NCBI GenBank assembly: GCA_965662775.1 | Contig: CBFIIW010000009.1 | Coordinates: 1-64,000 of the forward strand | Reading direction: 5' to 3' | Origin: UBA7985 sp002690455 | GTDB lineage: Bacteria; Pseudomonadota; Alphaproteobacteria; UBA7985 | DNA: 64,000 nucleotides | In this document: piece by piece, positions 24,755 to 33,947 of the stretch | How positions within the stretch are numbered: position 1 is the first letter of the stretch | How the letters are laid out: each line of letters begins with the position of its first letter | Notes under the pieces: generated by a model | What the model saw: only the letters and a program-made list of their open reading frames with translations | Databases searched by the model: none | What the model was told of the DNA's origin: nothing | Position numbers and translations under genes: made by a program

Positions 24755-26623
24755 TCAGGCCGGCGGCACTTCGGCTGCGTCTTCGATAATCATTTGCACG
24801 TTACGTCCGCCTCGGTACTCGTCGAGCGCGAGGTGTCCGGCGACATGGAGCGGGCGGTCGCTTCGGTGCAGCAGGGCATGGCCCAGTGGGGTTTCTACCG
24901 CGCGAAAGGCGATAGAGCGCACCCGAGCGCCATCGGAGCCTTCGAGTTGCACAGCGATGTGCTTCTCGCCCACAATGGTGGCGTTGGATACGCGCGGGCG
25001 GGTCAGGGCGACGCGCGGTCGGGGGTTGCCCTGGCCGAAGGGTTCCATGCCTTGGAATACTTGTACGGTTTCAAAGGTAACGGCCGCCGGGGTCATGGCG
25101 ACATCAAACTCCATGACATCCGGGTCGGGGGCCTGGTCCAGACGGGCGGTGACTTCGGCTTCCATGAAGGCGACAAACTCTGGCCACTTGTCCTCACTGA
25201 TGGCGAGGCCCGCGGCCATGGCGTGCCCCCCGCCTTCGAGCAGTAGGCCACGTTCGCGCGCTTCGAGGATCAAGCCACCGAGGTTAATGCCGGGAATCGA
25301 ACGGCCCGAGCCTTTGCCGATGCCGCCTTCGAAGCTGACGACGATAGCGGGGCGGCGGTGGTTGCCCTTGAGCCGTCCGGCGACCACGCCGATGACGCCG
25401 GGATGCCAGCCTTCTCCGCCAGCGATCAGAATCGGGGGAACGACAGCGCGGTTCTCCAGCGCCACGCGCTTGGCCTGCTTCATCACGTCGGCTTCGACCG
25501 CGCGGCGTTCGAGGTTCAGGTCATCCAGCCGTTGTGCCAGTTCCTTGGCGCGTTCGGGGTCATCGGTGGACAGCAGGTCCGAACCAATCCAACTTTCGCC
25601 CATGCGTGAACCAGCGTTGATCCGTGGGCCAAGGTCGAAGCCGAAGACCTCTGGCGTCAGCGCGCCGTTGCGTCCGGTGATCTCGCGCAGGGCCTTCATG
25701 CCGGGGTTGGCCCAGCGTTCGAGGATCTTTAGCCCTTGGCTGACGTACACGCGGTTGAGGCCGAGCAGCGGAACCACGTCGCACACTGTTCCCATGGCCA
25801 CAACGTCGAGCATGCTCATCAGGTCCGGTGGGGTGATGCCGCGGTCTTCATAGAAATTCATGTCCCGCAGGGCGCGGTTGAGCGCCACGAGGAACAGGAA
25901 GGTCAGGCCACAGGCGGCAATAATGCCGTGCTCGCTGGGGTCATCGAGGCGGTTCGGGTTTACGACCGCCACCGCGGGTGGCAGGACTTCGGGTGCCATA
26001 TGGTGGTCAAGCACAATGACATCCGCACCGGCACCGTTCGCAGCTTCGACAGCATCGTTGGCCATAACCCCACAATCGAGGGTGATAATCAGGTTCGCCC
26101 CGTCGAGCGCAAGCTGCCGCATGCTCTCGACCTTGGGGCCATAGCCTTCTTTGTGTCGGTCAGGGATATAGCAGCGGACTTCCTGGCCCAAAGCGCGGAA
26201 GAAGCGGCGGACCAGTGCCGAACTGGTCGCGCCATCAACATCGAAATCGGCGAAAAGTGCGACTGACTCCTCGGTCAAGATTGCCGCGATCGTCCGCTCG
26301 ATCGCCGTGTCCATGTCGAGCAAGTGTGACGGATCCGGCAGGACATCACGCAGGCGGGGTTCAAGAAAGTGCTGCACCCGCTCAGGGTCGACCGATCGTG
26401 ACGCCAGCGCCCGGGCGACGGGGGCGGGCAGGCCAGTTCGCGCGGCGATTTCAGTGGCAACTTCCTCACTGGCCTTGCGTGAGACCCAACGGTTCCCCGT
26501 GACCGAACGATGTACACCCAAAAAGGCATCATCGGCGCGGAAACCGGTCGCAGTCAGCGCGCCGCGTTTGACCGCATCAGCGTCTTTGACGAGCGCGGTG
26601 GAGAGAGAAGGGTCTTGGTTCAC
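24755..26623 (-). CDS. recJ: Single-stranded-DNA-specific exonuclease RecJ
   Basis: This 622-residue protein shows the DHH-family motifs: VALFADFDVDGATSSALV, then LDCGVMAND and VLDHHMAPEVLPPAVAVVNPN. Downstream are the DHHA1-type GGEGWHPGVIGVVAGRLKG and GGHAMAAGLAI and the C-terminal OB domain (VFQGMEPFGQGNPRP). RecJ degrades ssDNA 5' to 3' in recombination and mismatch repair. The frame starts with GTG 26623; a GAGGA site lies about 12 bases upstream. Length and motif order are normal. Confidence 0.95.
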   Translation of the reverse strand: MNQDPSLSTALVKDADAVKRGALTATGFRADDAFLGVHRSVTGNRWVSRKASEEVATEIAARTGLPAPVARALASRSVDPERVQHFLEPRLRDVLPDPSHLLDMDTAIERTIAAILTEESVALFADFDVDGATSSALVRRFFRALGQEVRCYIPDRHKEGYGPKVESMRQLALDGANLIITLDCGVMANDAVEAANGAGADVIVLDHHMAPEVLPPAVAVVNPNRLDDPSEHGIIAACGLTFLFLVALNRALRDMNFYEDRGITPPDLMSMLDVVAMGTVCDVVPLLGLNRVYVSQGLKILERWANPGMKALREITGRNGALTPEVFGFDLGPRINAGSRMGESWIGSDLLSTDDPERAKELAQRLDDLNLERRAVEADVMKQAKRVALENRAVVPPILIAGGEGWHPGVIGVVAGRLKGNHRRPAIVVSFEGGIGKGSGRSIPGINLGGLILEARERGLLLEGGGHAMAAGLAISEDKWPEFVAFMEAEVTARLDQAPDPDVMEFDVAMTPAAVTFETVQVFQGMEPFGQGNPRPRVALTRPRVSNATIVGEKHIAVQLEGSDGARVRSIAFRAVETPLGHALLHRSDRPLHVAGHLALDEYRGGRNVQMIIEDAAEVPPA

Positions 26624-26641
26624 CAGGGGCTGATCCTCGCC

Positions 26642-26663
26642 CCGGCGCTTGAAGCAGCGCCGG
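26642..26663. repeat. Hairpin upstream of recJ
   Basis: CCGGCGCT (26642-26649) and AGCGCCGG (26656-26663) form an 8-base perfect stem with a 6-base loop. It lies 18 bases before the recJ start in the leader and is followed on the plus strand by TTGTTTC. It could affect recJ expression or end readthrough; neither is shown. Confidence 0.45.
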
Positions 26664-26817
26664 TTGTTTCAGTCCCTAGCTATGCCAGTGACCAGTCCGG
26701 GCTTCAACATGTTATGCGAGTGCGGGAACCGGTTTTCATCCACACGCAGCGGGGGAGCTGGGAAGTTATTTTCATCCGGCGCGGCGGGCGTTGTCAGGCA
26801 TCAGGGAGCCGGTGTTT

Positions 26818-26850
26818 GTTGTCGCGCTTCGACACGGGCAGCGCGACAAC
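26818..26850. terminator. Strong inverted repeat downstream of ahcY, possible terminator
   Basis: GTTGTCGCGCT (26818-26828) and AGCGCGACAAC (26840-26850) form an 11-base perfect stem with an 11-base loop, 18 bases after the ahcY stop (26868). No T-run follows on either strand, so this is not a classic intrinsic terminator; it may stabilise the 3' end. Confidence 0.5.
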
Positions 26851-26867
26851 TCACAAATGACCTCGTC

Positions 26868-28160
26868 TTAGTAACGATAGGGCTCAGGCTTGAAAGGGCC
26901 TTCCGGGGTGACGCCGATATACGCAGCCTGCTCCTGGCTTAGCGTTGTCAGCTTTGCACCCACCTTAGCGAGATGCAGGCTGGCCACTTTCTCATCCAGA
27001 TGCTTAGGCAGAACATAAACCTGACGCTCATAATTATCGGCGTTGGTCCAAAGCTCGATTTGCGCCAGCGTCTGGTTTGTGAACGATGCCGACATGACGA
27101 AGGACGGGTGTCCGGTCGCATTGCCGAGGTTCACCAATCGGCCTTCAGAGAGCAGAATGATGCGCTTGCCATCGGGGAATTCAACCTCGTCCACCTGCGG
27201 CTTGACGTTATGCCACTTAAAGTTTCGCAGCTCGGCCACTTGTATCTCATTGTCGAAGTGGCCGATGTTTGCGACGATCGCCCGATCGCGCATGTCGCGC
27301 ATATGGTCGAGCGTGATGATGTCGATGTTGCCAGTCGCGGTGACGAAGATATCGCACTGCGAAGCAGCTTCTTCCATGGTAACGACTTCAAAGCCTTCCA
27401 TCGCAGCCTGCAGTGCACAGATCGGGTCAGCTTCGGTCACCATGACCCGGCAGCCCGCGTTGCGCAGCGAGGCCGCCGAGCCTTTGCCCACATCGCCAAA
27501 GCCGGCGACGACGGCAACTTTCCCGGCCATCATCACATCAGTGCCGCGTCGCAGCGCATCCACCAGCGATTCGCGGCAACCGTAAAGGTTATCGAACTTA
27601 GACTTGGTCACGCTGTCGTTTACATTGATTGCTGGCACCAACAGCTTGTTGTCTCGTGCCATTTCGTAGAGGCGGTGAACGCCAGTGGTGGTTTCTTCGG
27701 AAATCCCGCGTACGTCGGCCAGCATCTCTGGGTACTTATCATGCAGGATCTGAGTCAGGTCGCCGCCGTCATCGAGCACCATGTTTGGGGTCCAGCCGTC
27801 AGGTCCAGTGATGGTTTGCTCGATGCACCACCAGAATTCTTCTTCGGTCTCGCCTTTCCAAGCGAAGACCGGCGTGCCGCACGCCGCAATAGCCGCGGCT
27901 GCCTGATCCTGCGTCGAATAGATGTTGCAGGATGACCAGCGCACGCTCGCGCCAAGCGCTTCGAGTGTCTGGATCAGCACGGCTGTCTGTATCGTCATGT
28001 GCAGGCAGCCGGCAATCCGCGCGCCGGCCAGCGGTTTGCTCTCACCAAATTCCTCGCGCAGCGCCATGAGGCCTGGCATCTCCGTTTCGGCGATAGCAAT
28101 TTCTTTCATCCCCCAGTCGGCCAGGCCGATATCGGCAACCTTATAATCAACGGCGCTCAT
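26868..28160 (-). CDS. ahcY: Adenosylhomocysteinase (S-adenosylhomocysteine hydrolase)
   Basis: The 430-residue protein reads MSAVDYKVADIGLADWG at the start and ends PFKPEPYRY, as expected for the family. The substrate/NAD site block NVNDSVTKSKFDNLYGCRESL, the Rossmann motif VVAGFGDVGKGSAASLRNAG and HLDEKVASLHLAKVGAKLT are intact. It splits S-adenosylhomocysteine into homocysteine and adenosine, removing the inhibitor of methyltransferases. The ATG follows GGGAGAAATAAC. The leader shows no match to the SAH riboswitch consensus. It is divergent from a GST gene. Confidence 0.97.
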   Translation of the reverse strand: MSAVDYKVADIGLADWGMKEIAIAETEMPGLMALREEFGESKPLAGARIAGCLHMTIQTAVLIQTLEALGASVRWSSCNIYSTQDQAAAAIAACGTPVFAWKGETEEEFWWCIEQTITGPDGWTPNMVLDDGGDLTQILHDKYPEMLADVRGISEETTTGVHRLYEMARDNKLLVPAINVNDSVTKSKFDNLYGCRESLVDALRRGTDVMMAGKVAVVAGFGDVGKGSAASLRNAGCRVMVTEADPICALQAAMEGFEVVTMEEAASQCDIFVTATGNIDIITLDHMRDMRDRAIVANIGHFDNEIQVAELRNFKWHNVKPQVDEVEFPDGKRIILLSEGRLVNLGNATGHPSFVMSASFTNQTLAQIELWTNADNYERQVYVLPKHLDEKVASLHLAKVGAKLTTLSQEQAAYIGVTPEGPFKPEPYRY

Positions 28161-28268
28161 GTTATTTCTCCCGCACGCTGTGTTTTGCCAGCGTTAATAC
28201 CGGCTTTTGCTCAGGTAAAACAGATTTACATCGTCGCATGCAGACTATGGCTGTCATCCTCTTGCAGT

Positions 28269-28310
28269 AACCCTAGTCTGGGTTAAAACCATTCGGACAA
28301 TTATTTAACC
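28269..28310. promoter_or_regulatory. Inverted repeats in the ahcY/GST divergent promoter region
   Basis: GGTTAAA (28281-28287) and TTTAACC (28304-28310) form a 7-base inverted repeat with a 16-base spacer. An overlapping AACCC-TAGTCT-GGGTT hairpin covers 28269-28284. The repeat ends 14 bases before the GST start codon and could be a binding site for a dimeric regulator. The regulator is unknown. Confidence 0.4.
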
Positions 28311-28324
28311 GTCGGAGTGCAGAG

Positions 28325-28969
28325 ATGTCATTGAAACTCTTTGGCCGTAATGATTCCGTCAACGTTCAAAAGGTCATGTGGCTCTTAGCTGAGTTAGGCC
28401 TGCCCTATGAGCAGATCGAAAAGGGCGGTAAATTTGGCGGACTGGACGATCCAGAATTCCTGGCCATGAACCCGGTTGGTCGGGTGCCGGTGCTGCTCGA
28501 TGGTGAAACAGCAGTTTTCGAATCGAATGCCATCCTGCGCTATCTCGCGACCACACGGCCGGGCGGTGAGGGGGTCTATCCTGCTGATCCAGGGCTACGC
28601 GCGCAGATTGATGCATGGATGGACTACGCTCTGGGTACGCTCTACAGCGACTTTGCCCAATTGTTCCTCGGTGTGGTGAAGACCCCGCCTGCCAAGAGAA
28701 ACATGAAGGTGATTGCCATCACAGCCCGGCGTTTTCAGGCCAACATGCTGACCGTGGGCCAAACCCTTGGGGACCGTGATTGGTTGGTTGGGGACAGCCT
28801 GAGCCTGGCGGACATCGCCGTCGGGGCATTCATGTATCGCTTCTACGCGCTCCCCATGATCAAGCGCGTGGATCAGGCACGGGTGCAAGCCTGGACAAAC
28901 CGTTTGGTCGAGCGGGATGCCTATAAGCAGACCTTGGGCTCGAGCTTCAAGCACATGTTTGTGACCTGA
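28325..28969 (+). CDS. Glutathione S-transferase family protein
   Basis: This 214-residue protein has the thioredoxin-like N-domain (LKLFGRNDSVNVQKVMWLLAELGL, NPVGRVPVLLDG, and the glutathione-binding FESNAILRYLA) and an all-helical C-domain with DWLVGDSLSLADIAVG. It should conjugate glutathione to electrophiles or act as a glutathione-dependent lyase or isomerase in the cytoplasm. The N-domain Ser in RNDSVN is a candidate activating residue. The start follows GGAGTGCAGAG. Its substrate is unknown. Confidence 0.9.
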   Translation: MSLKLFGRNDSVNVQKVMWLLAELGLPYEQIEKGGKFGGLDDPEFLAMNPVGRVPVLLDGETAVFESNAILRYLATTRPGGEGVYPADPGLRAQIDAWMDYALGTLYSDFAQLFLGVVKTPPAKRNMKVIAITARRFQANMLTVGQTLGDRDWLVGDSLSLADIAVGAFMYRFYALPMIKRVDQARVQAWTNRLVERDAYKQTLGSSFKHMFVT

Positions 28970-29010
28970 ACTGGCCTGATCCGTCCGCCCTGGCGCGGTC
29001 GACGCGGGGC

Positions 29011-30642
29011 TTATTTTGATTGTGCTGAAGGGCAAAGGCCATCCGCGCGGCGCGGACGGTCAACTCTGAACAGGTAAGGTGTATCGATGGTAACCGCGCC
29101 ATGGGTCACCGGCCACGGGCCAAGGGGTCTGAGGCTGCAATACGCATCCTGAAGCGCCGCGCGACCGCTCGCGGCGTCCGCCGCGAGCACTAAGAGCGGC
29201 GTGGCTTGTGCCGTCCGCGTCGCATCGTTCGGATCTGCGAACAGCCGGAGCTGATGCGGTCGGGGGTCGGTGCCGACTGACGGGCGAACGTGGTTCTGAT
29301 GAAAGGCCAATTGGCTGGCCAGCAGATAATAGTGTCCGACGATGGAATGACCGGGATAAACCGCATCTCGGTACGCTTGCAGGTCTGCAATGGCTGACCG
29401 CCAACCGTATAAATCGCGGGCATTCTCTAGCATCCAGCGCGGTTCCCGCATCGCCAGCGGGATGAGAAGAAGCAGGCAAAGCACGGCTCCGGTGGTCACT
29501 GACAGCGTGCGACCGGCCCCTTTGAGCCATGCAGGGCCGGCACCGGGCCAGCGACTGGCCGCGACCGCTGTCAACACTAAGGTGCTGGGGAGTAGCCAGT
29601 TCAGGAGCACGTCCCGCGCCAGGCTAAGGCCAAAGATGAACAAGAGGGGCAAGGCGATAAACAGGGTGATGCCAAGCCTTTCGATACGCTGATAATCGGG
29701 CCGTTTGCCTGGCTTTACCGGAGCAGGCCACCCCGGAATTCGAAACAGTACCAGTGCGCCCGGTCCGGCCAGCACCGCAACACCGATGGCCACCAGACCA
29801 AAACGACCCAGACGGTCGCCCAACCTGTCGGGTTCGGCGGTGAGATGTTCCGTGCTGACGTGGCGGAAAGTTACCCAGCCATGGTTGGCGTTCCAGACCA
29901 CGAACAGCGCCACTGCCGCCAAAACAAACAGAGCTGAGATCCAAGGGCCAGGCCGGGTCAGTTGCGCTCGCCCCGAAGGAGAGATCAACAACGCTAGTCC
30001 AAAGGCTGCAATCCAGAGGGCAGCCGAGACTTTGGCCGAGAAGGCCAGCCCGAGAGCCAGGCCCGTTACCAACCACAAGGCCATCGATCCCTGTTGCACG
30101 GCGCGGGTGCCCAAGAGTAGTCCGAGACTAAGACAGGTCATCATAACGGTATCGTGGACGTAGAACAGCCCGAGCCCCCACAGGCCAGGACTGGTGATGA
30201 AGAGGAACAATAACCCGTTCGTTGCCTGCTTCAGCTGGCCGTCATCAGCCGTCGATACCGTATGAGACGCCGCAGACAGGTCCAAGGCCAACCGGGCGAG
30301 AAATGCGCTGGTCAGCAGGGTCAGTCCGCCGGAAGCCAGCCGCAAAACCCATGCTTGATCCCCGAGTAGGCTGACAAAAGGCCACAGTAGCCATCCGACC
30401 AGAAACGGCTGGTCGTAGTAGCCATAATCAAGCCGCTGGCTCCAGGTCCAATAGTAGGCCTCGTCATGGATTGGTCCGGTGCCGAGCATCAGGGTAAAGC
30501 GGATCACCGCCATGCACCCCAGCGCCAGCCAAAGTGCTGGAGGCAGGCGCCAGAGGGGCGGCTTGTATTGGTTTATGCGTTCAGCCGCGGTTGTCGTCTC
30601 AACTGGGTCCAGGGGGCTTGCCATAGAAGTAGCGGTTGACAC
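29011..30642 (-). CDS. Membrane glycosyltransferase, GT39/ArnT-like (dolichyl-phosphate-mannose transferase type)
   Basis: The 543-residue protein has an early catalytic-type loop IHDEAYYWTWSQRLDYGYYDQPFLVGWLLWPF, with the acidic residues of the GT39/GT83 family, then many hydrophobic segments from 100 to 430. A soluble C-terminal part follows (about 440-543). Such enzymes transfer sugars from polyprenyl phosphates to lipids or proteins on the periplasmic face. The frame begins at GTG 30642, three bases after the recO stop; an ATG at 30624 is an alternative. The tight spacing suggests co-transcription with recO. The sugar and acceptor are unknown. Confidence 0.85.
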   Translation of the reverse strand: MSTATSMASPLDPVETTTAAERINQYKPPLWRLPPALWLALGCMAVIRFTLMLGTGPIHDEAYYWTWSQRLDYGYYDQPFLVGWLLWPFVSLLGDQAWVLRLASGGLTLLTSAFLARLALDLSAASHTVSTADDGQLKQATNGLLFLFITSPGLWGLGLFYVHDTVMMTCLSLGLLLGTRAVQQGSMALWLVTGLALGLAFSAKVSAALWIAAFGLALLISPSGRAQLTRPGPWISALFVLAAVALFVVWNANHGWVTFRHVSTEHLTAEPDRLGDRLGRFGLVAIGVAVLAGPGALVLFRIPGWPAPVKPGKRPDYQRIERLGITLFIALPLLFIFGLSLARDVLLNWLLPSTLVLTAVAASRWPGAGPAWLKGAGRTLSVTTGAVLCLLLLIPLAMREPRWMLENARDLYGWRSAIADLQAYRDAVYPGHSIVGHYYLLASQLAFHQNHVRPSVGTDPRPHQLRLFADPNDATRTAQATPLLVLAADAASGRAALQDAYCSLRPLGPWPVTHGAVTIDTPYLFRVDRPRRADGLCPSAQSK

Positions 30643-30645
30643 GTT

Positions 30646-31383
30646 TCAGTCCGCCGCTTCGTCAATGCGCCGCTGCAGGCGCTGTGCTAGCAGCGTACGC
30701 TGAGGCGGCATCGTCCAATTATGGACGTTAAACACCCGGCGTTCGAGGAAGTGCCCCGCCAGCTTTAGCCCTGCAAGCACGTCTGTGTCTTCGGCTCGGG
30801 TACCGCCGAGCAAAAACGCGGGCAAGGGCAGGAGTCGGTCGAGATAGGGCTCTGCTGCTGTCGCGGAGACCGCCCGTCCGGTCCGTGGTGATACGTGTGT
30901 GAGGTTGTCAGTCTCCCCGGTCACAGCACAAGACGAGAGGTCGAGGCCAAAGCCCAGGACCTCCAACAAACCCAACTCAATCCGCACCAGAAGCGGTGCC
31001 CAATGGGGTTCGTTGATTTGGTCCAGCCATAGATTGAAAGCCGCGCAGAGCCCGGGCGCAGGTTCGCGTTCGGGCAGGGCGGTGTCGATCAACGCGCAAA
31101 GGCTGGCCAATCCTGCTAGTCGGTCGGCATCATGCATGATGCTGGCTGATGGGGCGTCGATCAGGTCGGCCCGATAACGACCAAGGTGCTCGTTCAACCG
31201 ACCCGCCCAAGAAAAATCGAGCCTGTTACCGATTTCGAAGTCCACGCGGTTGCGCTTGGCACCGCCGCCGTGCACCAGTCCGGCATGCAGCCCGAGTTCC
31301 TCCGTCAACGCATGCACGACCAGATCGCCCTCTCCGAAGCGACGCGCTGAGACAACGACACCGGGCATACGCCATTCAACCAT
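30646..31383 (-). CDS. recO: DNA repair protein RecO
   Basis: The 245-residue protein begins MVEWRMPGVVVSARRFGEGDLVVHALTEELGLHAGLVHGG, the N-terminal OB-fold pattern of alphaproteobacterial RecO, and contains LEVLGFGLDLSSCAVTG, the usual block before the zinc-site region. The classic CXXC-CXXC zinc pattern is not complete: only the CAVTG cysteine is seen. RecO loads RecA on SSB-covered ssDNA with RecR. The start is ATG 31383. It lies directly upstream of the membrane glycosyltransferase on the same strand. Confidence 0.93.
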   Translation of the reverse strand: MVEWRMPGVVVSARRFGEGDLVVHALTEELGLHAGLVHGGGAKRNRVDFEIGNRLDFSWAGRLNEHLGRYRADLIDAPSASIMHDADRLAGLASLCALIDTALPEREPAPGLCAAFNLWLDQINEPHWAPLLVRIELGLLEVLGFGLDLSSCAVTGETDNLTHVSPRTGRAVSATAAEPYLDRLLPLPAFLLGGTRAEDTDVLAGLKLAGHFLERRVFNVHNWTMPPQRTLLAQRLQRRIDEAAD

Positions 31384-32084
31384 GATTTTCTTTCAAAGCC
31401 TGTTGTCGCCACATTGGGGGTAAGGCACGGGTATTGTCGATGATAGCGCCACATTGCGCAGTCGAATGTTCTAGAGAGTTGAGATTAAAGTGCGCATGTT
31501 CCGGTCTGTTCTCATAACTGAGTCTTCTGAGTCACAGGGCGTCGACCTGGTGCAAAAATGACGCATAATCTCGCTTGCGCCCGAGTCGTTTTATGACGTA
31601 CTACTGGCGTACAGCTTTGGGGTGTTGAGAGAAAAGCCAAGCCTGCCTTTAATAATGGTTTGTTTTCAATGCGTTACCGCTTTCCTGTATGCTTTAATTG
31701 GGGTGCGAGCAGGGAACTTCAATGTGGCCTGAGCTGTTTTACGGATGGGGCCGTCTCTGGCGGTTGCAGCCGGACGAAACTGGGCAGAATTTTGCCCCAA
31801 ACAAGGGATGGAACGCGGAAGGCCAGCGATTTTCGAGGTTGGATGCGGCACATTCAAAACGGGCCTTACAGCGCCCGAACACGGCAAGAGAAGGGCGGTC
31901 AAGTCTGATCGTGCTCTCATTGATTTCGTGAGGCTGCCGTCGGTCCGGGCGAGTTTGGTCGGGCGGCAGCTTCCACGAGCCGAGAAAATCATCTTCCATG
32001 TCCTAAAAATGCCGTTTTGATTATGCGCCAAAGTGGCCTAATAAGGTTCAAAATAGTTCAAAGTTTCAAGAAAGGCGTGCCTGC
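31384..32084. other. 701-base gene-free region upstream of the type I secretion operon
   Basis: No frame in this stretch shows a recognisable family or a convincing ribosome site. The first 280 bases are AT-richer and probably hold the recO promoter (minus) and part of the secretion operon promoter (plus). A 7-base inverted repeat GCTGCCG (31933-31939) and CGGCAGC (31964-31970) lies 115 bases before the operon. A long leader or a small RNA cannot be excluded. Confidence 0.5.
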
Positions 32085-33947
32085 ATGACCGCAGCATCGC
32101 AGAACAGAAACCGCGGCGCTGCAGCGCCCAATGCGGCGCGACAAGCGCTTGATAGCGCACAGGTTGGTTTTTGGGCCATTCTGGTGACATCGGTTTTCAC
32201 CAATCTCCTACTGCTTGTAAGCCCAATATTCATGCTTCAAGTGTATGACTCGGTAATTCCGTCGCAGTCAGAGGAGACGCTTTACGCGCTCATGGGAATC
32301 GCGGTTGCGCTCATCGCTTTGTTGGCGATGCTCGAAGCCGCTCGTTCTCGCATTCTTGCTAACGTCGGGCGCTACGTTGATCGCGAGTTGTCGGGGCAGG
32401 TCTTTGGTTCGCTGTTCAGGGTGCGGGCCGCCTATGGTGCGCGTCCGGGCGATGCAGGAACGCAGCCGCTGCGCGATCTTGATCAGCTGCGAAATTTTCT
32501 TAGCAGCAACTCGGTGCTTGCGTTCTTTGACGCGCCGTTTGCCCCGTTCTTTATCGGTATTCTTTGGTTTCTGCACCCGTGGCTGTTCTGGATGTCCTTC
32601 ATTGGTGCCATCGTCATCTTTGCACTGGCGCTGATCGCGGAAGTATCGACCCGTGGCCTTTTCCGCGAAGCCGGACGCTTTGGCGTACAGGCGAATTCGT
32701 TCTCCGAAAGCTCGTTGAAGAACGCCGGTTCGCTCGAAGCCATGGGCATGCTGACCCGGCTTCTGACCCGCTGGATGAACAAGCACGACCCGTCAGTGTA
32801 TTTTTCTTCGCGTGCTGTCAGTCGTCTTGGCGCGATACAAGGCATGACCAAGTCGATCCGTCTGGGGCTGCAGATCGGGGTTCTGGGCATCGGTGCTTAC
32901 CTCGCTATCCAGCCTGGCTCGACCTTTACCGCCGGAATGATGATCGCTGGCTCGATTATAATGGGGCGAGGATTAGCGCCGGTTGAGCAGGCCATTGGGG
33001 CATGGCGCGGTGCCATTCAGGCGCGTCAATCCTATAAGCGGCTCGTCGGCCTGCTCGAAGATGTGCCAAAGCGCGCCGAAGCCATGGAGCTGCCACAGCC
33101 AAAGGCTTCGCTTGTCGTCCGGGATCTGGTCGCCCAGCCACCGGGCACGCAGAAGCCGGTGATCCGCGGTCTGTCACTGGACGTCCAACCGGGGGAGTTT
33201 ATGTGCATTCTCGGCCCCTCTGGGGTCGGGAAATCAACGCTGGTGCAATGCATTACGGGGGTCTGGCCGGCGCGAGGCGGCACCGTCCGCTTGGACAATA
33301 TCGATGTCTACACGTGGAACTCTGGAGACCGAGGGAAGTATTTGGGCTACTTGCCTCAGTCGATTGATCTCTTCGACGGCAACGTTGCTGAGAACATTTC
33401 CCGGTTCGAGGAAATCGACAGCCAGAAGGTTGTTGCCGCTGCGCAGCAGGCTCACTGCCACTCTCTGATCCTCAATCTACCGCGTGGGTATGAAACGGCA
33501 CTGGGGGAGAGCGGTGCCGGGCTGTCCGGTGGGCAGCGTCAGCGTTTAGGGCTCGCACGTGCGATGTATAACGATCCTGTTCTCGTGGTGCTGGATGAGC
33601 CGAACTCTAACCTCGATCAGGAAGGCGAGGAAGCACTGGCGCGCTCGATCCTCGGCCTGAAAAAGCGCAATGCCGCTGTCATCGCTGTGACTCACAACCG
33701 CAATTTGGTCGGAATCGCGGACAAGCTCTGCATCATGCGCCCTGACCGTGCCATCGTCGGCCCGAAAGCGGTCGTGCTTGAAGCGATCAAGAAAGAGCAG
33801 GACGAGGCCACCGCCGCAAAGCAAAAGCAAGCTGAAGCCGACGCCGTTGGTCGGGCTGCTGCAGCGCAGCCCGTTAGACCAAAGACAGAGCAGATGGGTG
33901 CCCCGTCCGAAGACAGCCCTGGAGAAGCAGAGGGTGACGCACAATGA
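32085..33947 (+). CDS. Type I secretion system permease/ATPase (PrtD/AprD-like)
   Basis: The 620-residue protein has an N-terminal transmembrane domain (about 25-310; VGFWAILVTSVFTNLLLLVSPIFMLQVYDSVIPSQS is typical of PrtD) and a C-terminal ABC domain. Walker A GPSGVGKSTL starts near residue 377, the signature LSGGQRQRLGLARA is near 480 and Walker B VVLDEPNSNLD follows. There is no C39 peptidase domain. It energises export of an unfolded substrate straight to the outside. The C-terminal 55 residues are Ala/Gln/Lys-rich and low-complexity. The stop overlaps the adaptor start (ATGA at 33944-33947). No substrate gene is adjacent. Confidence 0.93.
   Translation: MTAASQNRNRGAAAPNAARQALDSAQVGFWAILVTSVFTNLLLLVSPIFMLQVYDSVIPSQSEETLYALMGIAVALIALLAMLEAARSRILANVGRYVDRELSGQVFGSLFRVRAAYGARPGDAGTQPLRDLDQLRNFLSSNSVLAFFDAPFAPFFIGILWFLHPWLFWMSFIGAIVIFALALIAEVSTRGLFREAGRFGVQANSFSESSLKNAGSLEAMGMLTRLLTRWMNKHDPSVYFSSRAVSRLGAIQGMTKSIRLGLQIGVLGIGAYLAIQPGSTFTAGMMIAGSIIMGRGLAPVEQAIGAWRGAIQARQSYKRLVGLLEDVPKRAEAMELPQPKASLVVRDLVAQPPGTQKPVIRGLSLDVQPGEFMCILGPSGVGKSTLVQCITGVWPARGGTVRLDNIDVYTWNSGDRGKYLGYLPQSIDLFDGNVAENISRFEEIDSQKVVAAAQQAHCHSLILNLPRGYETALGESGAGLSGGQRQRLGLARAMYNDPVLVVLDEPNSNLDQEGEEALARSILGLKKRNAAVIAVTHNRNLVGIADKLCIMRPDRAIVGPKAVVLEAIKKEQDEATAAKQKQAEADAVGRAAAAQPVRPKTEQMGAPSEDSPGEAEGDAQ

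Noticed and set aside
24546..25853. Plus-strand frame of 435 codons opposite recJ
   Set aside because: It is antisense to strongly conserved recJ motifs and its translation is Arg/Ser/Pro-rich low complexity.
26973..27935. Plus-strand frame opposite ahcY
   Set aside because: It lies entirely within the ahcY gene, and its translation has no recognisable family pattern.
28161..28324. SAH or SAM riboswitch upstream of ahcY
   Set aside because: I compared the leader by eye with the conserved cores of these riboswitches and found no match.
31660..32020. Short overlapping frames in the gap before the secretion operon
   Set aside because: Several frames of similar size on both strands overlap each other, none with a convincing ribosome site or similarity.
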